Assembly (NCBI GenBank): GCA_030141605.1
Contig: JAQGDQ010000266.1
Span: 193,501-257,500, forward strand
Length of the DNA stretch: 64,000 nt
Source of the DNA: Tubiluchus corallicola
Lineage: Eukaryota; Priapulida; Priapulimorpha; Priapulimorphida; Tubiluchidae
Direction of reading: 5' to 3'
This document shows, one piece after another, positions 52,724 to 64,000 of this stretch (its first letter is position 1; each line of letters opens with the position of its first letter). The translations under genes and the position numbers were made by a program. The notes beneath the pieces were generated by a model that searched no databases, had not been told where the DNA came from, and worked only from the letters and a program-made list of their open reading frames with translations.

Positions 52724-52870
52724 AATCTGTGGTAGAACAACCATGTTTCTTTCAAGAGCAATGTGCTTCGCCGTTTGCAACATGTCGTAAAGCTGGTATT
52801 CAGCAGTTTGAAGTTGGTTATTGTTGGTGTCCCCCTGGATTTCTACGGTACAACCATGGATGCAAACAAA
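52724..52870 (+). CDS. EB-like cysteine module exon
   Basis: A 147-bp phase 1-1 exon between TTTGTGCAATAG and CAAA|GTACGT. Cys pattern: PCFFQEQC, ATC, YCWCPPGF, GC. The WCPPGFLRY signature resembles EB modules. Extracellular. Confidence 0.7.
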
Positions 52871-52984
52871 GTACGTTCATTAAGATTTCAGTAATTAGTG
52901 TCATGTTTGTAGATGTAATTTGTGCCTTGTGATTCTGCGTGCAATAAGGTTCATTTCTGTGTCGTGAATGATGCCGTTTTATGA

Positions 52985-53607
52985 CTTCACATGACATTAT
53001 GACAAGTACCAGCACTGCAGCAGTAACATTATGACAAGTACCAGCACTGCGGCAGTGACATTATGACAAGTACCAGCACTGCAGCAGTGACATTATGACA
53101 AGTACCAGCACTGCAGCAGTGACATTATGACAAGTACCAGCACTGCGGTAGTGACATTATGACAAGTACCAGCACTGCAGCAGTTACATTATGACAAGTA
53201 CCAGCACTGCGGCAGTGACATTATGACAAGTACCAGCACTGCAGCAGTGACATTATGACAAGTACCAGCACTGCAGCAGTGACATTATGACAAGTACCAG
53301 CACTGCAGCAGTGACATTATGACAAGTACCAGCACTGCAGCAGTGACATTATGACAAGTACCAGCACTGCAGCAGTGACATTATGACAAGTACCAGCACT
53401 GCGGCAGTGACATTATGACAAGTACCAGCACTGCGGCAGTGACATTATGACAAGTACCAGCACTGCAGCAGTTACATTATGACAAGTACCAGCACTGCAG
53501 CAGTGACATTATGACAAGTACCAGCACTGCGGCAGTGACATTATGACAAGTACCAGCACTGCAGCAGTGACATTATGACAAGTACCAGCACTGCAGCAGT
53601 GACATTA
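52985..53607. repeat. 32-bp minisatellite (about 19 copies)
   Basis: Unit containing acattatgacaagtaccagc followed by actgcagcagtg. Each unit has the inverted repeat CACTGC-A-GCAGTG. Lies in the intron between the EB-like and EGF exons. Confidence 0.95.
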
Positions 53608-53914
53608 CTGTTAAGCATCAATTAGGAAAACATTGTTATTATTATTAAGATTGTTCTTGTTCTTCTAAGTGCGAAAGATGCCAATTGTCAAAACTTCTTT
53701 TTTACCGTCTGTAGTCTGCTAATTATTACATTACGTTTACCTGTGTGTCATGAACGATGTATCAGTCATTACCTTCTGTGATACAATCACAGACGAAAAA
53801 GGAGGTGAAAAATTGGAGGCTCAGCAAAAAAACCAAGGGGTGTTACACTGTCTACTCATTGCATGTACACAATCATTCTGCCACACTTATAATTATCTAC
53901 CCAGAGAGTTTTAG

Positions 53915-54700
53915 AAGTAACTGGTGAATGAACTATGTAGTAACTGGAGAATGAACTATGTAGTAACTGGAGAATGAACTATGTAGTAACTGGAGAATGA
54001 ACTATGTAGTAACTGGAGAATGAACTATGTAGTAACTGGTGAATGAACTATGTAGTAATTGGAGAATGAACTATGTAGTAACTGGAGAATGAACTATGTA
54101 GTAACTGGAGAATGAGCTATGTAGTAACTGGAGAATGAACTATGTAGTAACTGGAGAATGAACTATGTAGTAACTGGAGAATGAACTATGTAGTAACTGG
54201 TGAATGAACTATGTAGTAATTGGTGAATGAACTATGTAGTAACTGGAGAATGAACTATGTAGTAACTGGAGAATGAACTATGTAGTAACTGGTGAATGAA
54301 CTATGTAGTAACTGGTGAATGAACTATGTAGTAACTGGAGAATGAACTATGTAGTAACTGGAGAATGAACTATGTAGTAACTGGTGAATGAACTATGTAG
54401 TAACTGGAGAATGAACTATGTAGTAACTGGAGAATGAGCTATGTAGTAACTGGTGAATGAACTATGTAGTAACTGGTGAATGAACTATGTAGTAACTGGT
54501 GAATGAACAATGGAGTGACTGGTGAATGAACTATGTAGTAACTGGTGAATGAACTATGTAGTAACTGGTGAATGAACTATGTAGTCACTGGTGAATGAAC
54601 AATGGAGTGACTGGTGAATGAACCATATAGTAATTGGTGAATGAACTATTTAGTGACTTGTAAATAAACAATGTAGTGACTTGTGAATAAACAATGTAGC
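53915..54700. repeat. 23-bp minisatellite (about 34 copies)
   Basis: Unit gtaactggagaatgaactat plus gta, with variants ggtgaatgaac. The array ends about 35 bp before the acceptor of the EGF exon. Confidence 0.95.
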
Positions 54701-54735
54701 TGTTTCATCTTTTGAAAGTTATTTTCTTTATTTAG

Positions 54736-54864
54736 TGACCTGTGATGATGATCCATGTGAGAACCATGGAGTATGTATTTATACATACAATCTGTCTTAT
54801 GGAAACGTATTCAAATGTCTTTGTCCTCTTGGATTTAGTGGCCGCTTCTGTGAGAATCAAAAAG
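54736..54864 (+). CDS. EGF domain exon
   Basis: A 129-bp phase 1-1 exon between TCTTTATTTAG and AAAG|GTGTTT. Six cysteines in EGF spacing (CDDDPCENHGVC, FKCLCPLGFSGRFC). Phase and position suggest it follows the EB-like exon in one transcript. Confidence 0.82.
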
Positions 54865-56520
54865 GTGTTTTTTATTAATAACAAAATGTTGACGTGTCTT
54901 TCAATACAAAAAAAAAACAACAAAAATGACACTAAGTTGTAACTATAATTTTTCTTATTTTAAATTACGTCTAATGCAGTTTATTTTATTTAAGTTAAGA
55001 TGTGCCAGTAGGACTATTATTAAATTTAGAAGCATGACTTTAAACGCTCGTTTTAAGTAAGTGGTCGAGCATGTTATTACCCACAGTGACCTGTTGTACA
55101 TGAAACAAGTTTGGAGCGCTAGTGTCCACTGTCCATTTGTTGGTCAGTCTTGGTAAATTCTGTATACCAATGTGAGCCGTTAAACATGCTTTAAAATGAA
55201 AACCGTGACCTTCTTTGCTGTTTTTCAATTTTGACATTTTTTCCTGTTTTACAGATTCCGAGGATGAAATTATGTGAGACAAAATAGTATTCGATGGTGG
55301 TTTTGAGTGAGAGACAGAAAGAATTGCAATACAAAGCGTTCAGGGCACTCCACATATTCTTAATTTGACATCCTACAAATGAAATTGGTTTGAGAAAAAA
55401 GGACTAAGGAATAAATGTTTAAACCTACAGACTGCAGAACTACCCTCTTCTATTGGTGTTATAAGGTGGAGAGTAATTTGTTACGATACTAACAAAAGAA
55501 TGAATTATATGATTCTGTATTTGTATGTAATTATAACACTGAATACCAATATAAGTCTTTAGCTCAGCGGTAGAATGTGCTAAACTGCTAACTCTCAGTT
55601 ACTATCATTATTTTCTGCATTGTTACTTACATAATGTTACTTCGAAGCTGTTTTAAGCATTAAACATTCCGCTTGATTCAAATGTAGAATTGAACCTACA
55701 ACCTTCCTCAAATGTGCTGAGAAGAATAACAATATTGATAATTTATGGAAAAATACTCCATAGCCGTCAATTGCTGCTATACAATTATTAAGTTAATGAT
55801 GCCGAACAGTTAACCCGAGTTAGACCTTCCTAACAGCAGTAACTCTTGTGTCTCAATTAAATAGAGCAAATTTGTTTTAGTTATTTTACTGCATAAATTA
55901 TAATGTGCAAATGCATTGAAAAATGTTTTCACAAAACATCAATGTTTTTATCGCCTTTCTAAGATAAATTTTAATCGTCAGCTGATTTCTTAATAATGTT
56001 ATTATATTGTAAATAGTTGCACTAACACACTGATGATTGAAAAGTTATTTATTTAATTTATTTACTCAACATTCGTTATAATTATTTGATTTATAATTTT
56101 TATGCTGCCTTTGCATTCCTCCCGTAGGGTATGTTTTTAGTGTGTAAGTTTGATTATGCCTATTTGTTTAAATGCCTGTTAAAATACACTCTTTAGAATT
56201 AAATGGTTTAGTGTGTAATAGGTCTATTTCTAATAATAGTCGCTATACATTTATGAATTTAATTTCAATAGTATATATTGCAACACTGAATTTTTATAAA
56301 AAATATTGTCTTATATATATATATTTATAGGTAAATGCGGTAAACAATATATAAACTAAGTTACTGGTTTCAGTAGTTATGTAATTATGTAGTAATTTGA
56401 AAAGGTGTCTGTTAGACGTGATCATTGTTTCATGTTCAGTTATTTTTCATGACAATATGCTATAATCCCCTTTTGATGCTTTTACAATCATTTTAAGCTG
56501 TTGGCAAATCCCACCATAGA
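54865..56520. other. intron or spacer, no certain exon
   Basis: A tRNA-like sequence (GTCTTTAGCTCAGCGGTAGA) occurs at 55554-55573 without a usable B box on the same strand; it may be a decayed tRNA-Ser-type SINE. No coding exon is supported. Confidence 0.4.
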
Positions 56521-56529
56521 TGCACAGTT

Positions 56530-58525
56530 AATTAATTTTGATGACGCTTTTTGAGACGAAGTTAGAAAATTTTGCATCTAGTTATAATTTTGATGAACAA
56601 TGTGAGAATGACGATTGCTAAACAACTGGCAATGATGGTATACCCATTAAATGTGTTAAAGAGGGATCGAAAGAAATACTAAACTGTTTACTGAAAATGG
56701 TTAATACGATATTTAACACAGGGTATTTTTCAGCAGAATGCTCCGAATCTGTTATCCTACCTATACATAAATCAGGCCCTCGTAGTGACCCACATGACTA
56801 CAGAGGCATTAGTCTTTTAACTGTAATTGGCAAACTTTTTAAAGCTTTAGTGTGCAGCAGACTTGAATCTTGGGATAAATACGTGATGGCTATACCTGAA
56901 ATACAAGCTGGATTCCGGCCTAACTATAGAACTGCTGATAACGTTTTTATTTTGAAATCCATTGTTGACACATATTTAGCAAAAGACGAAAAACTATATA
57001 CTTGCTTTGTTGATTTTAGAAAAGCCTTTGATTCGGTTGATAGAAGTTGTTTGTTATACAAACTTAGTATATTAGGAATCAAAGGCAAGGTCTTGGGCAT
57101 TATTAAACATCTGTATACTTGTACTAAAAGCTGCGTTAAAACGCAGCATGGAGTCAGAGACTTGTTTTCTGTTAATTTAGGTGTGCTACAGGGATGTACG
57201 CTTCCTCCTATGTTATTTCCATTGTACCTTAGTTATTTAGAAACATTTCTGCGAGTTGAAGCAGTAGATTCGGTTTTACTTGTTCTTACTACTTTATGTT
57301 TGTTTTTGTTTGCCGATGATTTGATTTTAATGAGTAGTTCCAAACAAGGTTTGCAAAACCTGTTAAACCTGCTAAGTGAATATTGTGGGAAATGGAGACT
57401 GACAGTAAATGCTTCTAAAACAAAGATTTTAATATTTGAGAAACGAAACACTTTAGTACTTGAACAAATGCCCTTTTACTACAATGGTATTATGTTAGAA
57501 CACTGTAGTGAATACAAGTATCTAGGAGTATATTTTACTAAAAATGGATAATTCTACAAGGTAAAAGATCACTTGATATGTTAGGGCAACAAAGCCAAGT
57601 TTCCAGTTCACAGTAAATCAAAAACATTTGGATATTTTGACGCCAGTTTAGGAATGTCGTTGTTTGATATTTACGTTGATTATGCATGCGAAGTCTGGGG
57701 ATATAAAGAATTTGATAACTTAGAAAGGGCATGCTTAAAATATTACAAATCAGGTAGGAGTAAAGAGCTCAACACCCACACCAGCTTTCTTGGGGGAATT
57801 GGGGAAATATCCCATCAACCTATCGATTAAAATGAGAGTCATTAAGTATTGGCTGCGTTTAGTTTCACCAAAAGATAACAGAGTGTGCAATGAAGCTTAT
57901 ATTTTGTCTAAACAATATAATTTACCGTGGTATCTAGGGATAACAAAAATACTGTCTGAAATAATATAAATCTAGTGTTTTTATTAGAAAATGATATAGT
58001 GCCATTGTATATGAACACTTTGTATATTCCTGAAGGAAGGTTACAAGCATGCTATGTTACCAATCGGAAAAATTCACTAGCTGAAATGTCAAAGTTATCC
58101 CTTTACAGAAAATGTAAAAGTTCTTTAAAATCTAAGTCTTATTTGGTAAATGCAATGAATGTTAAACATCGTATTGCATTGACTAAGCTTAGAACAAGTG
58201 CTCACTCACTGCCTATAGAAACTGGGCGGTATAGTAAGACCGCCTATTCCTCGAAGTAGCGTCTATGTGCCAGGTGTAACGAAGTCGGTGACGAATGCCA
58301 TTTTATTCTATTTTGTTCTAAACATATCACTGTCCGCAACTTCCTTGTAAATCACACGTTCTATTCCAGACTTTTACTTTTTAAATATTGATGACTAACT
58401 AATTTGTATGATGCAATCCCATGATGTCACTATTCAATGTGCTGTAGTTAAGTTTGTTCGCATTTGTATGTAAAATTTTGTTGTTTGATCGGCCCTATTG
58501 GCCAAAAATCAATAAATTACAACTC
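56530..58525 (+). mobile_element. 5'-truncated LINE with readable reverse transcriptase
   Basis: A 284-codon open frame at 56697-57551 contains the RT motifs: LPIHKSG, DYRGISLL, motif A FVDFRKAFD (about residues 104-112), motif B GVLQGCTLPPMLF, motif C FADD (205-208) and the KYLGVYF segment. Later pieces are in shifted frames and include LTKLRTSAHSLPIETGRYSK and a CARCNEVGDECHFILFC Cys/His motif, as found at the ends of many animal LINE ORF2 proteins. The endonuclease is missing. The 3' end is near GGCCAAAAATCAATAAATT. Inactive; clade not assigned. Confidence 0.9.
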
Positions 58526-58804
58526 GAAATTATAAAACTCAGCCCAGACTTAGATTGGCATTGAGAAACACTTCATCTCAGAGCTGGAAATGGGTCCATT
58601 GGTCATGGGTCGCTTGGGACGCAGTTCATGTGTGTGTGTGTGTGGGTCTCGTGACCCGCGTGACCCAGATAAAAATTAAATAGTCATATTTTCTAAAGAA
58701 ACGTTTGGGGCTTATTCTTTTAATTTCATCATAGAAATAAAGTAAAACGGTCTATATAATACCACATTAATTTTATAATTGCTGTTGAAGTTTTATTATT
58801 GCAG

Positions 58805-58870
58805 TGATTGTACCACTGAAAAGTCGACGCTTTTCCTCTTTGAAATCAGTGATAATCAACTGCATTACGG
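58805..58870 (+). CDS. possible small exon (66 bp)
   Basis: After TTATTATTGCAG, a phase 1-1 segment encodes IVPLKSRRFSSLKSVI and ends G|GTACCA. It sits shortly past the LINE and could be a basic tail exon of the mosaic gene. There is no domain evidence. Confidence 0.25.
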
Positions 58871-59700
58871 GTACCAACTGTTTACAAATCTAAATTATTG
58901 TGAAGTTATTGAGAAGCTAATTCTGCAGATGTCTTCTGTAGCACCGGATCAATATGGGTCAGATTTGTCAGAATTTCGGTCATTTTATGGTTGATAGGCC
59001 CTGGGTCTATGTCAGATAAGTCACGGTATCCGTTGGACTAGTGGCTAATGGGTCATATTTAATTGACAACCATTTTTCAGGACATCTCTGCTTCAAGATA
59101 AATATGTTTGCCTTAACTGAGATTCTGTATTTTACGCATCTGTTTAATTACGCAAGTTGAATTTAATTACCCCATTCTCTCTGATTTCTTATTTTTGCGA
59201 TTGTCAAAACTGATTTTATAACATGAAAAATGTGTTACAAGAAATACCCAGCGTACCTTAATTTCTTGTCCACTAACATTATTATAGAAAACAGGTGTTT
59301 GCACAAGAGACATTTCAAAACTGTTTTTTGATTCTTATAAAGAATTTTTATTAAAACGATTTACAAAAATTTTATGCAATATATTCCGTTTTGCCATTAG
59401 CATGCCTTGTGCAAATTACCAATAGTTTCACATTCATTTGTAAATGACTGTGACAATAATTGTGTTATTCTTATTAATTAACAGTAACATAATCTATATG
59501 CCGAACAGAATGTCACAAAACGTTTCTAAAATTTTAATTTGACAAGTTTATCATAAATTCGATTTAAATAACATAAATAACAGTTTAAGATTCTTTTGTA
59601 AACTTTTTGAAGATCATGTAGGCATAACGCCAACAACAATTTTTAGTAGTTTCACACCCGTCTATGCATGTACTAAACTATCATTTGTAATTGTCGTTAG

Positions 59701-59744
59701 TTCACCGAACTAAAAAATCTAATTGGTACGGAAGATTATAGCAG
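59701..59744 (+). CDS. possible small exon (44 bp)
   Basis: Bounded by TTGTCGTTAG and a consensus donor AGCAG|GTGAGT. Only one frame is open through it (FTELKNLIGTEDYS, phase 0 to 2). No family recognised. Confidence 0.3.
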
Positions 59745-60130
59745 GTGAGTAATGCTGCTATGCAGAAATTTCCCCTCATTTTCCGACTTAACCTGCAGGT
59801 TTTAATCGCCACCTTTCTAACAAATTAGCAGTTTGCTTAATTTTAATCCACTGTGATGGTTTCTCAATTTCTGGTTTATTATAATTACCGTATTTTATAG
59901 AGATTAACCAATTATGTTGAAGATTAGTGTTAGTGATCGTATACTCAAATAAATAATAGATTCAGAGTAATTAAGTATTTGAATATATCATTGCATAGTC
60001 GCCATATATTTCATTATATCTGTTGCGCGTATGTATATATTTTTAGTTTTCATTTTTTCCGCTGTAAAAAGAATCAATTATTTCTTTTGGGATCATTTAA
60101 TTAGCGTAGCCCTCTATAATCATTCAGCAG

Positions 60131-60325
60131 AATGGCTTAACATCCAATACACCAACAGTCGAAATTGCAATCACAAAACCCGGAGAAATATCCACTCCTA
60201 CAACAGGCTTCATGACAAGATGGAGTCCTGCCACCTACAGAGAAAAACAAGAAACAAGTCATAAACTTGACACATTAATAAAGTCAGTGATCAGAAACCA
60301 GAATGTTTTTTTTTGCAGTTTCTAA
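60131..60325 (+). CDS. possible tail exon, Thr/Pro-rich
   Basis: After ATTCAGCAG, an open frame encodes NGLTSNTPTVEIAITKPGEI and on to FMTRWSPATYREKQE. The composition looks like real coding sequence. The end is unclear: no good donor, and the frame runs through a T9 run to TAA. Confidence 0.35.
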   Translation, partial: NGLTSNTPTVEIAITKPGEISTPTTGFMTRWSPATYREKQETSHKLDTLIKSVIRNQNVFFCSF

Positions 60326-60632
60326 TTTTCAAATTTAAATCCTAGTTGCTTTATCAATGCAACTTCCGGTTTATGTTTACAGGGACAACAAAATTAACAC
60401 CAGGTCACTTATTATGTAATTGCTCTCGGTTAACTCAAATAGAAGAAAAAAAAACTACTAGATATTTTACGAAAAGCCACTTTATTTAGTTAGAAATAAA
60501 TTGTTACTAAAATAATTTGCAAACTGAAAGTTCAATCTTATAATGAGACTTTATGTATTAGAGTATAATAATTAGACTAACATAGATTTATCATCAACAG
60601 GTGTTATCTAATAAAATATTGTTAGCACTTAG

Positions 60633-60722
<90 letters not shown>

Positions 60723-60743
60723 CGCCACCACCACAACAACAAC
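60633..60743. repeat. (AAC)n microsatellite
   Basis: About 110 bp of AAC repeats with one interruption near 60673 and a CCACCACCA block near 60727. Confidence 0.96.
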
Positions 60744-60960
60744 AAGTTTTAATTAACATTTAAGCAAAGGACTTAATTAAATAACGCTAAGACATGACTA
60801 AGACTGATTTTACGGCTAAATTAGCTTGATTTTACAGGCATGCAGACATGTGTAAACAGCTCTTCGTCTAAGACTTTTGAAAGAACGAAGCCTTGTGACA
60901 TTTAGGTGACAAATCAGTGTTTGAACAGTTTTATTGAGCTTTGGTACAAGTGTGAACTAC

Positions 60961-61033
60961 GTAAATAAATAAATAAATAAATAAACAAACAAACAAACAA
61001 ACAAGCAAACAAATAAATAAATAAACAAACAAA

Positions 61034-61064
<31 letters not shown>

Positions 61065-61080
61065 ACAAATAAATAAAAGT
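60961..61080. repeat. (AAAT)n/(AAAC)n microsatellite
   Basis: AAAT tetranucleotides interrupted by AAAC and AAGC blocks over about 120 bp. Confidence 0.95.
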
Positions 61081-62613
61081 TTAAGTAAATAAATGAAAAA
61101 AAGTAAAATGAAAGATGACGTAAAGTGACGTGAAAATAAATTAAAACTTTCCCCTAAATTTTGCAAATTTCAAGTCGTTACGTGGCAATCAATTTACGGT
61201 CTCAGAAATGATTATAGAGCGTATGGCGACTTTTATGAAACCGTATGTGCAAGTTAAAATGATGTGCATGCATCTCGGAGGCCATTTCATAAAATTAGCA
61301 GCAACATATTTTTGAAATATTTTTTAGAACATACATCACAACATTTTTGACATATTTTAAAAATGTCAGGAAAATGCCATGCTTATTGAGTGGGTCTGCA
61401 GTTTATTTTCGCAACGGTTGTGACAAGATCGCATTTATAACAACATTTAAAAATTCGCAAAATTCTCAAACGAAAATCGCATGTCCACCTGGTAAAATTC
61501 GTTATTTCTCTGAATCACGCTGCCTGATTGACTCACATTATTTATTTATTTAATTACTTGTTCAACACATGCAACAAAACTTAGCAAAGCAATGCAAACA
61601 CTTGTACGAAGCAGCTGAGAGAGAAGCACATTCGTGCAGGGATATACTGCTGGATATACATATATATATATATATATATTATAGCAACATAACATACCTA
61701 TAATAATTATATGTATGTGATATGGTTCTGTGTAAGCAGCTGTTTAGCCCTGTCGGCTCGATCTCTCATACACATTTTGCTATCTCAATTAATGATGTTA
61801 TATATATATATATATATATAATTAGATCATTAATTAAGTTGATTACCTGGATTACCTGCTATTCATAACTTATCACATTGTAACAGATATCAGGATATCA
61901 GATAAATTTTATTCATTGTGACTTTATTTGTGCCAAATCCACAGCATCTGAGTTTTCGAATTTTGCATCACTAAGATGAATGCCCATCGCATTACCGAAT
62001 TTCAATAATATAAACTAAAATTGTCAGATTTGATATAAAATTAGGTTTTCCGGTAAATAAGACATGTCAATTTCAATGAGTGCAGCAACGTCTATAAAAC
62101 TGATGTGTTACAGAATCCCATGTTTAGGCTCGAGACACGTCGGAACTGGTTAATAAACATGAGTTTTATATAAATTGTTGTCTGATTTACCATTACGTAC
62201 TTTCAATGAACACATTTTGCATTCGAATTATGACTTAATGAGTAATAAGAAGGAATTAAAAAATTACTTGTACAAATGGAATCAATTCGAGCTGCTCCCT
62301 CTAACTTCTTCATTTGGTGGACGACTGGCTTGTCTAGAACTACAAACTCTATAAAAAACATTCATGAAACTTTCTTTTCTGATAAACAATTGCAGTCTAT
62401 AATAATTTACAACAGTTCACGGTAAACAGGAGACTTCAAGTTTGATAGGAAACCCGTTACATAAAGAAACGAAAGCACAAACACTAGACTCAATTATTTG
62501 CGTGATTTTGATTATCAGTTTATTTTAGCAATTATTTGTGTTTATCAGCTAACATATACAAAAATTTGCAAAAGTTTAATGCTGTCGAATCTAACAATTG
62601 CATATCGCTTTAG

Positions 62614-62681
62614 AGGAAACAAGAGCTCCTCCTTCTCATAGAGCAGCGGCAGATCTGCAGATGGTTGAGCAAACAGCATGA
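62614..62681 (+). CDS. possible terminal exon
   Basis: After CATATCGCTTTAG, in phase 1, encodes ETRAPPSHRAAADLQMVEQ then TA and TGA. The coding-like composition and acceptor suggest a short last exon, perhaps of the plus-strand mosaic gene. The linking exons are not established. Confidence 0.35.
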
Positions 62682-62899
62682 AGAATATTCAACAGAAACC
62701 ACAACTCAGTCATTCAACAGATGGGAAAATTATTTTTTCAAATACTACACTATATATTGACGAGAACAGTATCTGCTATACTGCAAGCGAAATTATAAAG
62801 CACAGTTCACACATGTAAAAGTTTGTATGTTTATGAAATTAAATTCCTAAATGGGTTCACGGCAGAAACAAACCAATAGTGTGACTGATACGTGCCGTA

Positions 62900-63955
62900 C
62901 TCTAAGGTTTAAGTGATGCTCATACTGATACTGCTTCTCATGATTAATGCTGCACTAAGGTTTAAGTGATGCTCATACTGAGGCTGGTTCTCATGATTAA
63001 TGCTGCACTAAGGTTTAAGTGATGCTGATACTGATACTGCTTCTCATGATTAATGCTGCACTAAGGTTTAAGTGATGCTCATACTGAGGCTGGTTCTCAT
63101 GATTAATGCTGCACTAACGTTTAAGTGATGCTGATACTGATACTGCTTCTCATGATTAATGCTGCACTAAGGTTTAAGTGATGCTGATACTGATACTGCT
63201 TCTCATGATTAATGCTGCACTAAGGTTTAAGTGATGCTGATACTGATACTGCTTCTCATGATTAATGCTGCACTAAGGTTTAAGTGATGCTGATACTGAT
63301 ACTGCTTCTCATGATTAATGCTGCACTAAGGTTTAAGTGATGCTGATACTGAGGCTGGTTCTCATGATTAATGCTGCACTAAGGTTTAAGTGATGCTGAT
63401 ACTGATACTGCTTCTCATGATTAATGCTGCACTAAGGTTTAAGTGATGCTGATACTGAGGCTGCTTCTCATGATTAATGCTGCACTAAGGTTTAAGTGAT
63501 GCTGATACTTATACTGCTTCTCATGATTAATGCTGCACTAAGGTTTAAGTGATGCTGATGCTGATACTGCTTCTCATGATTAATGCTGCACTAAGGTTTA
63601 AGTGATGCTGATACTGAGGCTGCTTCTCATGATTAATGCTGCACTAAGGTTTAAGTGATGCTGATACTGAGGCTGCTTCTCATGATTAATGCTGCACTAA
63701 GGTTTAAGAGATACTGAGGCTGGTTCTCATGATTAATGCTGCACTAAGGTTTAAGTGATGCTGATACTGAGGCTGGTTCTCATGATTAATGCTGCACTAA
63801 GGTTTAAGTGATGCTGATACTGAGGCTGGTTCTCATGATTAATGCTGCACTAAGGTTTAAGTGATGCTGATACTGAAGCTGGTTCTCATGATTAATGCTG
63901 CACTAAGGTTTAAGTGATGCTGATACCGAGGCTGGTTCTCATGATTAATGCTGAA
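62900..63955. repeat. 53-bp minisatellite (about 20 copies)
   Basis: Unit containing gcactaaggtttaagtgatg, ctgatactgatactgc and ttctcatgattaatgct. Variation is mainly gatactgc versus gaggctgg. One copy near 63700 is shortened. Confidence 0.95.
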
Positions 63956-64000
63956 CTCACCAGGTTCCAATGATGCTCCGAACTGGAAAACAGCCACTAC

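Larger units (their letters stand above)
58526..62613. other. AT-rich region with microsatellites and weak exon candidates
   Basis: Apart from the three candidate exons listed, I see only low-complexity runs: GT near 58631, AAC and AAAT blocks, and AT near 61660 and 61800. A CPPGKIRY-containing frame at 61347-61553 lacks the other cysteines of an EB or EGF module. Confidence 0.4.

Noticed and set aside
55040-55282. 80-codon minus frame
   Set aside because: No family recognised and no splice sites; may be a fragment of an unknown repeat.
55554-55625. tRNA-Ser-like gene
   Set aside because: Only the A-box half is recognisable; the anticodon and T arms do not pair and no B box follows on the same strand.
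61347-61553. EB/EGF-like exon (CPPGKIRY)
   Set aside because: Only two cysteines in the relevant part, no acceptor, and the frame runs to a random stop.

Overview
The window looks like an AT-rich stretch of an invertebrate metazoan nuclear genome. Evidence for this: short exons with GT..AG borders separated by kilobase introns; extracellular modules (LRR, Ig, EGF, EB-like, ZP-N-like) on symmetric phase 1-1 exons; a long C2H2 zinc-finger exon; non-LTR retrotransposon remnants; three structurally intact small DNA transposons; and very heavy minisatellite content. The phylum cannot be fixed from this window. A mollusc or another lophotrochozoan would fit, but other invertebrates are not excluded. 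There is no bacterial-style operon structure.

Layout from left to right. 1-4.8 kb and 5.8-7.0 kb: two arrays of one 48-bp minisatellite family. 4.9-15.1 kb, minus strand: a secreted or membrane mosaic gene with signal peptide, LRRs, LRR C-terminal cap, Ig-like domain, two EGF domains and two Ser/Thr-rich linker exons. Its 3' end lies left of the window. Its introns carry a broken LINE, a 27-bp minisatellite, a possible solo LTR and microsatellites. 18.4-20.3 kb, minus: the end of an Ig-type single-pass membrane protein (Ig exon, TM exon, acidic cytoplasmic tail). 21.1-21.6 kb: a MITE with perfect terminal inverted repeats. 22.9-29.1 kb, minus: a complete seven-exon trypsin-fold gene in which catalytic His and Ser, the activation site and the 191-220 disulfide are all lost; a 1.5-kb minisatellite and large microsatellites sit in one intron. 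30.8-36.1 kb: four minisatellite blocks, one of them an array of consensus 5' splice sites. 36.5-39.6 kb, minus: a 1026-residue zinc-finger protein. 43.2-43.7 kb, minus: an exon of a multi-pass membrane protein with a one-base frameshift. 45.2-45.7 kb: a Harbinger-like MITE. 48.3-62.7 kb, plus: exons of an extracellular mosaic gene or genes (Tyr/Pro-rich exon, ZP-N-like domain, EB-like domain, EGF domain, possible tail exons), interrupted by a hAT-like MITE, three minisatellites and a LINE. 62.9-64.0 kb: a 53-bp minisatellite.

Minisatellite arrays make up roughly a fifth of the window. Because several unit lengths are multiples of three (48, 27, 30), they give long open reading frames on both strands that are not genes. 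The recognisable genes point to secreted and cell-surface biology plus one DNA-binding protein. Nothing in the sequence shows that they act in one pathway.
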